NCBI GenBank assembly: GCA_903642295.1
Contig: CAHJWO010000004.1
Location: 1-43,337 of the forward strand
From: PVC group bacterium
Lineage (GTDB): Bacteria > Verrucomicrobiota > Verrucomicrobiia > Chthoniobacterales > SZAS-18
Direction: 5' to 3'
DNA: 43,337 bases
The translations under genes and the position numbers were made by a program. Below the pieces are notes generated by a model. That model did not search any database. It was not told where the DNA came from and worked only from the letters and a program-made list of their open reading frames with translations. Positions 1 through 6,822 of this stretch are shown here, piece by piece. Numbering within the stretch: position 1 is the first letter of the stretch; every line of letters starts with the position of its first letter.

Positions 1-1205
1 GTAGCCTGCGCCAGCGAATAAATTTGCACGAGGTTGGGATGCGCCGCCGCCTGGATCAGCCGGATCTCTTCGCGGATCCTCGGCTGATCGCACCCGTCGC
101 GGCCCAGGTCGGGGGGCAGCGTGCGCACCACGACCGCGCCACCCTCGCGGTCCTCGTCGCGCGCCAGGTAAGCCCGCGTTCCCAGTCCTTCGTCCAACAG
201 ATGAACCAGCGTGTATCGTCCTTCTGCGAGTATCGTCAGCGGCGTTTCGCGGATGATTGCAGACGGAGTTTTGCCCGCTTCGTGGGCGGAACCCGACTCG
301 CGCTGAAAATGCCATCCACCCGGCGAAAAGTGTCCGGGCTCCGTCCAATCTTGGAAGCACGCTTCGATCTCGGTCCGGAGATCACGCGCGTTCTGTGGAC
401 GGTTCCCCGGGTCCTTTTCCAACATGCGGCCCAGCAGACGGCGCACGCCCTCGGGCAAGCCGGATGGCAAACTTTCCCACGGCGGAACCTTGCCCAACTG
501 CTGCTGGCAAACCGTGGCAAGCGAGCCGGTAAAAGGCGGCCTCCCCGTGAGCAGATACCAAGCCGTGACTCCGAGGCTGTAAATATCGGAGCGAACGTCC
601 AATGGCCGTTCCTCCAGCTGTTCGGGGCTGGCGTACTGGGGGGTGCCGACAAAACCACCGAGGGTCACCGGTGCCGCGCCGTCCACGTCCGCCGTCGGCC
701 TCGCCAGTCCAAAGTCGATCACCTTGACGGTCATGTCTTCGTCGGCGTCTTCGTGCACGATCATCAGGTTCGACGGCTTGATGTCGCGGTGGACGAGATG
801 CTGCCGGTCTGCCGCCGCTAGCGCCTTGGCCACCTGAAGGATCACACGGAGGACGGCCTGGACCGGCAGCGGCCCCTGCCGCCGGACGAGAGCATCCAGG
901 GTCTCGCCGTCGATGAACTCCATCGCGTAGAAAAAATGTTCGCCGTCGTTGCCCAGGTGATACACGCTGGCGACGTTGCGATGCCGCAACGCCGCCGCCG
1001 CCCGCGCCTCGCGCACGAATCGCTCCCGGGCGTCGGGATGGTTGAGCAGCGCCGAACTGACTACCTTCAACGCGACCTCGCAGCACAGATTTACGTCGAA
1101 TGCCTTGTAGGTGACACCCATCGCGCCCCGGCCCAACTCCCAGGGACTGCCATCCGCGCGCCGGAGCACCTCGTAATGCTGGAAGTTGCGGGCGGGCTCG
1201 GTCAT
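1..1205 (-). CDS. Ser/Thr protein kinase with second kinase-like domain (3' end outside window)
   Basis: Hanks-type serine/threonine kinase, read leftward from ATG at 1205 and still open at the window edge (401 codons visible). The first kinase domain is complete: glycine loop GRGAMG (residues 25-30), VALK lysine at K47, catalytic HRDIKPSN with D141, DFG at 164-166, then GTPQYASPEQ and the helix region RSDIYSLGVTAWYLLTG. From about residue 328 a second N-lobe-like stretch begins (GRYTLVHLLDEGLGTRAYLARD, then AVVVRTL, then HPNLVQIYSL). Its VAxK position reads VVVR, so it lacks the ATP-binding lysine and looks like a pseudokinase. No extracellular sensor or membrane segment is visible before the cut. 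It diverges from the CCA-adding enzyme gene with about 125 bp between starts. Substrate unknown. Confidence 0.9.
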   Translation of the reverse strand, partial: MTEPARNFQHYEVLRRADGSPWELGRGAMGVTYKAFDVNLCCEVALKVVSSALLNHPDARERFVREARAAAALRHRNVASVYHLGNDGEHFFYAMEFIDGETLDALVRRQGPLPVQAVLRVILQVAKALAAADRQHLVHRDIKPSNLMIVHEDADEDMTVKVIDFGLARPTADVDGAAPVTLGGFVGTPQYASPEQLEERPLDVRSDIYSLGVTAWYLLTGRPPFTGSLATVCQQQLGKVPPWESLPSGLPEGVRRLLGRMLEKDPGNRPQNARDLRTEIEACFQDWTEPGHFSPGGWHFQRESGSAHEAGKTPSAIIRETPLTILAEGRYTLVHLLDEGLGTRAYLARDEDREGGAVVVRTLPPDLGRDGCDQPRIREEIRLIQAAAHPNLVQIYSLAQA

Positions 1206-1312
1206 GTGGTCGGCAAAGACAAACGGGCTACTTTGGCGCAGCTGCACTCTTTCTTCAACGGCGGACCACGCGCGCCGTTGCGGCATTTCTCGCGGGTGGC
1301 TGCCGGCCCTTA

Positions 1313-1321
1313 TGCTATACT
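1313..1321 (+). promoter_or_regulatory. candidate extended -10 promoter for the CCA-adding enzyme gene
   Basis: TGCTATACT fits the extended -10 pattern (TG, one base, then a hexamer matching TATAAT at 5 of 6). No -35 hexamer is visible at the usual distance, as expected for extended -10 promoters. Transcription would begin around 1327-1330, practically at the GTG start codon, implying a very short leader or none. Single-sequence evidence only. Confidence 0.35.
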
Positions 1322-1329
1322 TGAGGATC

Positions 1330-2670
1330 GTGTCCGAGGAAATGGAAAGCGCCGCTCGCCGGGTCGTGAGCCGTCTGCAAAAGGCGGGTTTCACGGCGTA
1401 CTTCGCCGGCGGCTGCGTGCGCGACGCCTTGCGCGGGGTCGAACCCAAGGACTTTGACGTGGCTACCGATGCCCGGCCCGAGCAAGTTCAGGGATTGTTC
1501 CCACGCACCGTGGCGGTCGGCGCGCACTTCGGGGTGATCCGCGTCATGGATGGCGGTTATCAGATCGAGGTCGCCACATTTCGGGCGGACGGTGCCTACC
1601 TGGACGGTCGGCGACCGGAGGGCGTAACGTTCACCACGCCGGAGGGGGATGCCGAACGGCGTGACTTCACCGTCAACGGCATGTTTTACGATCCGGTGTC
1701 CGCGCGGGTGATTGACTATGTCGGCGGTCAGCGCGACCTGGCCGCGAAGGTACTCCGCGCCATCGGCGACCCCGCCGCACGTTTCCGGGAAGACCGTCTC
1801 CGCCTGCTGCGGGCCGTTCGCTTTGCCGCGACGCTGGGCTTTGAGGTGGAAACGGCGACTTGGGAAGCGGTGCAGGCGCAGGCAGGCCAGATTGGCGCGG
1901 TCAGCGCCGAGCGCATCCAGGACGAACTCGTCAAAATCTTTACCGCGCCGACGCGGGTGCTGGGCTTTGATTTGTTGGACGCCAGCGGTTTGCTTCGCCA
2001 GGTGCTGCCGGAGCTCGACGCCTGCAAAGGCTGTGAGCAGCCGCCGCAGTTTCACCCGGAGGGTGATGTGTTCGTTCACACCCGCCTGATGCTCACGCTG
2101 CTGCCCGCGCACGTCAGTGTGCCGCTGGTGTTCGCCGTGCTCTTGCACGACATCGGCAAGCCGCCCACCGCCAGGGTGGACGAGAACGGGCGCATCCGTT
2201 TCAACGGGCACGAACGGGTCGGGGCCGAAATGTCGCTCAAAGTCATGGAGCGCCTGCGTTTCTCGCGTGCGGTGATTGACGCCACGGTGGAGGCCGTCCG
2301 GCAGCACATGGCGTTCAAGGACGTGCCGCAAATGCGCGTGGCCAAGCTCAAGCGTTTTATGGCGCGCCCCGGTTTTGAAGATGAAATGGAACTTCACCGC
2401 GTGGATTGCCTCTCCAGTCATGGATTTCTGGACAATCACGGTTTTCTGCGCGCCAAGCAGGACGAATTCGCGCATGAACCGTTGATCCCGAAACCGCTGG
2501 TCACCGGCCACGATCTGATAGCGCTTGGCGTCGTTCCCGGACCCCGGATCGGACAAATCCTCGAAGCCGTGCAGACCCGGCAGTTGGAGGGGGCGTTCGT
2601 GGACAAGGAAGCCGCTCTGATGTGGATCAGGGAGCAAGCGCTGGCGCCGGGGTCGCCGCAAGGGCATTGA
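1330..2670 (+). CDS. cca: CCA tRNA nucleotidyltransferase / poly(A) polymerase family with HD domain
   Basis: Class II nucleotidyltransferase that adds or repairs the CCA 3' end of tRNA, or is a close poly(A) polymerase relative. The head domain carries the signature GGCVRDAL and the metal-binding DFDVAT. The RRDFTVNGMFYDP motif and the neck segment FREDRLRLLRAVRFAATLGF follow. An HD phosphohydrolase domain with LLHDIGKPP lies in the C-terminal half. At about 446 aa it has normal length for HD-containing members. The start is uncertain: GTG at 1330 has GAGGA just upstream, while ATG at 1342 gives the most typical N-terminus but has GAGGA only one base away. A and CCA specificities cannot be told apart by eye; the HD domain favours a full CCA enzyme. 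Confidence 0.93.
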   Translation: MSEEMESAARRVVSRLQKAGFTAYFAGGCVRDALRGVEPKDFDVATDARPEQVQGLFPRTVAVGAHFGVIRVMDGGYQIEVATFRADGAYLDGRRPEGVTFTTPEGDAERRDFTVNGMFYDPVSARVIDYVGGQRDLAAKVLRAIGDPAARFREDRLRLLRAVRFAATLGFEVETATWEAVQAQAGQIGAVSAERIQDELVKIFTAPTRVLGFDLLDASGLLRQVLPELDACKGCEQPPQFHPEGDVFVHTRLMLTLLPAHVSVPLVFAVLLHDIGKPPTARVDENGRIRFNGHERVGAEMSLKVMERLRFSRAVIDATVEAVRQHMAFKDVPQMRVAKLKRFMARPGFEDEMELHRVDCLSSHGFLDNHGFLRAKQDEFAHEPLIPKPLVTGHDLIALGVVPGPRIGQILEAVQTRQLEGAFVDKEAALMWIREQALAPGSPQGH

Positions 2671-2837
2671 CCGTCCTCCATGTGCTGGCATGAGCGGGAG
2701 CGTTTGCCGCAATTGCCGCGGCTGAATGTTTCCGAGCCGATGGCAGGCTTACGAAGATCTTGCCGACGACAGTCCCAGCCTTTTGAATAGGGTCTACCGT
2801 TACCACGCCTGCATCAGCCTCATACCCTTTCCTTTTC

Positions 2838-3083
2838 TGTCATCCTGAGCGAGCCTTGCGAGCAGGGCTAACGCATCTAAATTCTGCTGTCATCCTGAGC
2901 GTAGTGAGGCACGAACGCAGTCGAAGGACCTCGCGGCAAAGGACCAGGCTGCTTTCGGGGAAGACCGTCCCCCGGCGGGCAGAGCGGGTCCAGCCTGGAG
3001 GGGTCCTTCGGGTCGTCAAACTCTCCTCAGATGACCGAAACTTAAGATGCGTTCGCCCTGGCCTTGCGAGCCGAAGGATCTTC
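2838..3083. repeat. cluster of GTCATCCTGAGCG-type palindromic repeats in the cca-glmM gap
   Basis: The 503-bp gap between two converging genes holds several pieces of one repeat. TGTCATCCTGAGCG occurs at 2838-2851 and again at 2888-2901; the second copy runs on to GTCGAAGGACCTCG near 2932. A reverse-oriented copy lies at 3002-3034 (GGTCCTTCGGGTCG ... CTCAGATGACC). A tail fragment GCCTTGCGAGCCGAAGGATCTTC is at 3061-3083. Opposed copies could pair into a long hairpin. GTCATCCTGAGCG...CGAAGGATCT repeats of this kind are common between genes of several environmental phyla. I see no coding potential here. Confidence 0.7.
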
Positions 3084-3140
3084 CACTGTTGAGGCTACTG
3101 AAGGTTGACCCAATCAGGGTGGTACTAAAAGACGATGCTC

Positions 3141-3157
3141 AGCCGCTTTTTGCGGCT
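3141..3157 (-). terminator. possible terminator hairpin downstream of glmM
   Basis: A perfect 6-bp stem (AGCCGC/GCGGCT) with a five-base A loop in the glmM transcript direction, starting 17 nt after the glmM stop. The following sequence on that strand is only moderately U-rich (GAGCATCGTCTTTT), so it is a weak intrinsic terminator at best. Confidence 0.4.
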
Positions 3158-3173
3158 TCACCATGCCAAAACC

Positions 3174-4586
3174 TCAAGCGCCAATCTCCTGCCGGAGCGC
3201 CTCGGCGATCAGGTCCGCTTGCCGTTCGATCAAAGCTTGGTCGCGGCCTTCAATTAGCAGTCGCACCTTCGGTTCCGTGCCGGAATAACGCAGCAGCACC
3301 CGGCCTTTCCCACCGAGTTGCGCTTCGGTTTCCGACATCAATCGCTGAACCTCGGGCAAATCCGCCAGCGGCGGCTTGCGGGCGACCTTCAGGTTGCGTT
3401 GGGCCTGTGGGTATTTGACCAGGCATTTCCGCAGTTCGCTTAGCGGCTTGCCGGTGTCCATCATAATGCGCAGGATTTGCAGGGCGGTGATGATGCCGTC
3501 GCCGGTGGTCGTGTAGTCGCGGAAGATCATGTGCCCACTCTGCTCGCCGCCGACGTTCAGGTTGCTCTTGACCATCTCCTCGATCACATAGCGGTCGCCG
3601 ACCTGCGTGCGGACGACCTTGCCGCCAAGGTCGCCGATGGCTTCTTCGAGTCCGTAGTTGCTCATCACCGTGGCCACCACGGTATTTTCGGCCAGGCGTC
3701 CGGCGCGGAGAAATTCCCGCGCGGCGATGGCCATGATCTCGTCGCCATCGACCAGTTCGCCTTGCTCGTCGCAGAGTAGGACCCGGTCGGCGTCGCCGTC
3801 GTGGGTGATGCCGATGCCCGCGCCGGTTTGACGCACGAGGAGTTGGATTTCCTCGGGGTGGGTGCTGCCGCAATCGCGGTTGATGTTGGTGCCGTCCGGG
3901 TTGTTATGGAAGGTCAACACGTCCGCGCCAAGTTCCCGCAGAATCCACGGCGTCGATTTATAGGCCGCGCCGTTGCCCGCGTCCACGGCGATGCGCAGCT
4001 TGTCGAGGGTGAGCTTGCGCGGCAGGCTAGCCTTGGCGAACTCGACGTAGCGACCCAGGGCGTCGTCGATGCGCCGCGCGCGCCCGATGTTTCCGGCGGT
4101 CGGGCGGATGTTCTCGATCTCGCCGCTAAAGACGAGGTCTTCGATGCGGCGCTCGATCTCGTCGGGGAGCTTATAGCCGTCGTGCTGGAAGAATTTGATC
4201 CCGTTGTCCTCATAAGGATTGTGGGAGGCCGTCAGGACGATGCCCGCGTCGCAGCGCAGCGAGCGCGTGATGTAAGCGACGCCGGGCGTCGGCAGCGGCC
4301 CGAGTTGGAACACGTCCACGCCGAGCGACATCAACCCGGCGGCAAGCGCGTCTTCGAGCATGTAGCCGCTCTGGCGGGTGTCCTTGCCCAGAGCGATGAT
4401 CGGGCGATTGTTGACGCGGCCCTGACCGCGGCCCAGTTGTGTGATGACGTGGGCGGCGGCGCGCCCAAGTTTTAGAGCCGTCTCGGCAGTAACCGGTTCG
4501 ACGTTGGCCAAGCCCCGGACGCCGTCGGTGCCGAAGATGCGTTTGGGGCCGGTCGGGGGGCGGGAGGCAGGCGCGGAAGTGGACAT
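3174..4586 (-). CDS. glmM: phosphoglucosamine mutase
   Basis: Converts glucosamine-6-phosphate to glucosamine-1-phosphate, the step feeding UDP-GlcNAc and thus peptidoglycan and lipid A synthesis. All four family loops are present: the phosphoserine loop TASHNPYEDNGIKFF, the metal loop DGDADR, the sugar loop GEQSGH and the phosphate loop RYSGTEPKVRLLIEG. The N-terminus has the GlmM hallmark FGTDGVRG. From ATG at 4586 the protein is 470 aa, normal for GlmM with a short Pro/Ser-rich lead-in. A GTG at 4691 would add 35 residues encoded by a palindromic repeat and is not believed. It closes the folP-cdaA-small membrane protein-glmM operon. GlmM-CdaA complexes are known in Firmicutes, where GlmM restrains c-di-AMP synthesis. 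Confidence 0.96.
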   Translation of the reverse strand: MSTSAPASRPPTGPKRIFGTDGVRGLANVEPVTAETALKLGRAAAHVITQLGRGQGRVNNRPIIALGKDTRQSGYMLEDALAAGLMSLGVDVFQLGPLPTPGVAYITRSLRCDAGIVLTASHNPYEDNGIKFFQHDGYKLPDEIERRIEDLVFSGEIENIRPTAGNIGRARRIDDALGRYVEFAKASLPRKLTLDKLRIAVDAGNGAAYKSTPWILRELGADVLTFHNNPDGTNINRDCGSTHPEEIQLLVRQTGAGIGITHDGDADRVLLCDEQGELVDGDEIMAIAAREFLRAGRLAENTVVATVMSNYGLEEAIGDLGGKVVRTQVGDRYVIEEMVKSNLNVGGEQSGHMIFRDYTTTGDGIITALQILRIMMDTGKPLSELRKCLVKYPQAQRNLKVARKPPLADLPEVQRLMSETEAQLGGKGRVLLRYSGTEPKVRLLIEGRDQALIERQADLIAEALRQEIGA

Positions 4587-4635
4587 AAAGGGCTCAGGAA
4601 AATTAGATCTCTGACGAAAGTGCTCCCAAGAGAGA

Positions 4636-4725
4636 AAAGTGTCCGCAGATTTCGCAGATTGGAGAGAAAAGGGGACAGGCGGTCGCTCCACTTCTCCTCA
4701 ATCTGCGTAAATCTGCGGACACTTT
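4636..4725. repeat. inverted repeat of the ATCTGCGTAAATCTGCGG type upstream of glmM
   Basis: The left arm 4636-4668 (AAAGTGTCCGCAGATTT then CGCAGATTG) and the right arm 4691-4724 (CTCAATCTGCGTAAATCTG then CGGACACTTT) are near-perfect reverse complements, separated by about 22 nt. Within each arm CAGATT/AATCTG occurs twice, the usual build of this widespread intergenic palindrome. It lies in the 254 bp between the small membrane protein gene and glmM and would form a hairpin of more than 30 bp in the operon mRNA. A small hairpin TCCGAC-TTTT-GTCGGA follows at 4726-4741. Confidence 0.75.
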
Positions 4726-4840
4726 CCGACTTTTGTCGGAAGTCCATTGACGCTTCCCTATTTGGCCGGGTCGAACCGAAATGCAAGGGCCAAGCCTGCC
4801 GCGCGGGTCGATCCAGGGCACAGAGCGGCCTAAAACATGG

Positions 4841-4987
4841 TCAGCGGTGCGTTTGCGGCGCATCCACCGGCGGGGTGCCCGATTCCGGAATGATCTCCCG
4901 GATCAAAAACCAGATCATCGTCGCCAGAAGCAGCGAGGTCAGCTTCGAGCGCCAGTGATAGGTAACGAGGTTTTTCCAGTGTTTCAT
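4841..4987 (-). CDS. 48-aa membrane peptide in the CdaR position (YbbR-like anchor only)
   Basis: A short reading frame of 48 codons plus stop. The N-terminus MKHWKNLVTYHWRSKL is followed by a hydrophobic helix around residues 18-33 (LTSLLLATMIWFLIREII) and a short tail ending VDAPQTHR. The pattern W, x, x, K-L, x-S-L-L-L-A, then W is that of the N-terminal anchor of CdaR/YbbR proteins, which normally carry several extracytoplasmic YbbR domains after it; here none follow. It starts 24 nt after the cdaA stop and precedes glmM, exactly where cdaR sits in cdaA-cdaR-glmM operons. No clear Shine-Dalgarno sequence is visible. Existence as a gene rests on synteny, composition and the anchor pattern. 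A c-di-AMP regulatory role is inference. Confidence 0.65.
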   Translation of the reverse strand: MKHWKNLVTYHWRSKLTSLLLATMIWFLIREIIPESGTPPVDAPQTHR

Positions 4988-5011
4988 GGCGGAGGGCGGA
5001 GCGCGGGCGCG

Positions 5012-5854
5012 TCAGGCATTTTCGAGGTCTTGATCGTCCTCGACCGGGGCAGATCGTTCGGGGAGAGCCTCCCGGTTGCGGCCACCTTCGCCGAGCAGAA
5101 TGTGCCCGAGGCGGCGGCGCAGTTCCACGCGGGACAACCCGCGGTCCACCGCGTGGTCGAAGCAGAGCGAGACGGTGCCCGTCTCCTCGCTGACGACGAT
5201 GGCGACCGCGTCCGTTTCCTCGCTGATCCCCATCGCGGCGCGGTGGCGCAGACCAAACGCCCGATCCAAGCTCTCGCGCTGGGTGACCGGGAAGATGCAC
5301 GCCGCCGCGACGATGCGTTCGTCGCGCAAGATGACGCCGCCATCGTGCAGCGCGGTTTTCGGGAAAAAGATCGTCTGGATCAACTCGGAAGAAAACGCGG
5401 CGTCGATGGCCACGCCCGTTTCGGCGTAGCCACGCAAGCCGATGCCACGCTCGATGGCGACCAGCGCCCCGCAATGGCGGCTGGCCAGTTCGAAAAGACA
5501 GTCGCAGAGGAGATCCAGGGTTCGCTGGTCCTGTTTGCGGCTGGAAAGGAAGGAGCGGCTGCCGAGATCGGCGAACGCCCGGCGCAGTTCGGGTTGAAAG
5601 ATGACGGCCAGGACCACCAGCAGAAAGAAGGAGGATCGGTCGAGCAGCCAGCCGATGACCGCCAAGTGGAAAACGCGAGCCAGCAGGGTGAGCCCAACGA
5701 GGAAAAGCGTCAATCCAGCCAGGATGCGCGCGCCGCGCGTGCCGCGGAAATAGTGGTGCGTGTAATAGATGCCCGCCGCGAGGAGCAGGATTTCAGCGAG
5801 CGAACTCCAGGGCCTCCCGGCAAACTGGCGAAGCACCTGGAGGACGGCATCCAT
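5012..5854 (-). CDS. cdaA: diadenylate cyclase, membrane-bound CdaA type
   Basis: Makes the second messenger c-di-AMP from two ATP. The N-terminal third has three membrane segments (about residues 18-34, 40-60 and 65-87), followed by a coiled linker and the DAC domain. The DAC motifs are visible: ALHDGG (the usual form is DGA), RHRAAMGISEETDA and VSEETGTVS. The 280-aa length fits CdaA. The DGA-to-DGG change is conservative but touches a catalytic motif. It lies 46 bp after folP and 24 bp before the CdaR-anchor gene. In other bacteria c-di-AMP from this operon controls potassium and osmolyte transport and cell-wall homeostasis. The C-terminal tail is acidic (VEDDQDLENA). Confidence 0.93.
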   Translation of the reverse strand: MDAVLQVLRQFAGRPWSSLAEILLLAAGIYYTHHYFRGTRGARILAGLTLFLVGLTLLARVFHLAVIGWLLDRSSFFLLVVLAVIFQPELRRAFADLGSRSFLSSRKQDQRTLDLLCDCLFELASRHCGALVAIERGIGLRGYAETGVAIDAAFSSELIQTIFFPKTALHDGGVILRDERIVAAACIFPVTQRESLDRAFGLRHRAAMGISEETDAVAIVVSEETGTVSLCFDHAVDRGLSRVELRRRLGHILLGEGGRNREALPERSAPVEDDQDLENA

Positions 5855-5900
5855 CCCGAGACCTTAGCATGTCCCGGTATCGTCCGGTGAAGGTTTCCAC

Positions 5901-6746
5901 TCAAAAATCCATGTCCAGCAGGGCCTCGGCCATCCGGAGGGCGGCGAGGTTCGGTCGCACATCGTGGACGCGGAAAATCCGCGCCCCCTTTGCCCGCGCC
6001 AAGGCGGTGAGGGCCACGGTGGGCCAGAGGCGTTCGTCCATCGTCGCGGCGTTGGTCACGCGCGACAGGAATGACTTCCGGGAAACGCCCAGCACCAGCG
6101 GCCCGAGATCGGCGGCGAAGCGGTCCTGATGGCGCAGAATCGTCAGGTTATGGGCCACCGTCTTGCCAAAACCGAGGCCGGGATCAAACGCGAGGCAATC
6201 GGCAGCGATTCCCACCGCCACGGCGTGCTGCCGTCGTTCCGCCAGGAACGCCGCGACTTCCGAGACAACGTCCTCGTAGTGCGGAACCTGCTGCATGGTG
6301 CGCGGCTCGCCTTGCATGTGCATGAGCACCACGCCAACTCCGCCCTGGGCGGCAACTTCCGCCATCCGAGAGTCGCCCCGCAAGGCGGTGACATCGTTGA
6401 CAATCGAAGCACCGCATTCGATGGCCGCGCGGGCGACGGCGGCTTTCGAGGTGTCGATGGAAATCACAGTGCCGGGTGCGGCAGCGACGATTTTTTCAAT
6501 GACCGGCAGAACCCGCCGCAATTCCTCGGCGACGGGAACCGCCGACGCGCCGGGGCGCGTCGATTCGCCGCCGATGTCGATGATCGCCGCCCCTTCGGAC
6601 AACATGGCCAACGCGTGCTCCACGGCGCGGGGAACATCGACGAAGCTGCCGCCATCGGAGAAGGAATCCGGCGTGACGTTGAGGATGCCCATGATCAGGG
6701 CGCGCGAGGTCAGATCATGGGTGAAACGCCCGGTGCGCCAAAGCAT
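5901..6746 (-). CDS. folP: dihydropteroate synthase
   Basis: Condenses para-aminobenzoate with dihydropterin pyrophosphate in folate synthesis. Family motifs in order: MGILNVTPDSFSDGG near the N-terminus, IDIGGESTRPGA, ISIDTSKAAVA, IVNDVTALRGD, VLMHMQGEPRTM, DPGLGFGKT, and LGVSRKSFL near the C-terminus, with a closing RVHDV. From ATG at 6746 the protein is 281 aa, the usual size. An open frame extends further upstream to 7088, but that would run deep into the divergent metallopeptidase gene and has no homology-like content. First gene of the folP-cdaA-small protein-glmM operon. Confidence 0.95.
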   Translation of the reverse strand: MLWRTGRFTHDLTSRALIMGILNVTPDSFSDGGSFVDVPRAVEHALAMLSEGAAIIDIGGESTRPGASAVPVAEELRRVLPVIEKIVAAAPGTVISIDTSKAAVARAAIECGASIVNDVTALRGDSRMAEVAAQGGVGVVLMHMQGEPRTMQQVPHYEDVVSEVAAFLAERRQHAVAVGIAADCLAFDPGLGFGKTVAHNLTILRHQDRFAADLGPLVLGVSRKSFLSRVTNAATMDERLWPTVALTALARAKGARIFRVHDVRPNLAALRMAEALLDMDF

Positions 6747-6783
6747 GGGACGAGCTTTCACCGGAACCGAAGGAGGCGCAAAT

Positions 6784-6799
6784 CCCGGGCGCGCCCGGG
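6784..6799. promoter_or_regulatory. 16-bp perfect palindrome between divergent folP and metallopeptidase genes
   Basis: CCCGGGCGCGCCCGGG is its own reverse complement and is flanked by GGAGG and CCTCC that extend the symmetry. It sits in the 76-bp gap between two divergent start codons, 38 bp from folP and 24 bp from the rightward gene. It could be an operator for a dimeric regulator or a leader hairpin; nothing decides between them. Confidence 0.35.
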
Positions 6800-6822
6800 T
6801 CCTCCGTGCTACGGTGTCGCCC

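Noticed and set aside
1315-2712. 465-codon open frame antisense to the CCA-adding enzyme gene
   Set aside because: The plus strand carries all enzyme motifs; the antisense peptide shows no domain and is a by-product of GC-rich codon use.
4587-4691. N-terminal extension of GlmM from GTG 4691
   Set aside because: The extra residues are encoded by a palindromic repeat; ATG 4586 gives a normal GlmM N-terminus.
4781-5890. 369-codon open frame antisense to cdaA
   Set aside because: It mirrors a clear diadenylate cyclase gene and has low-complexity Ala/Arg/Asp composition.
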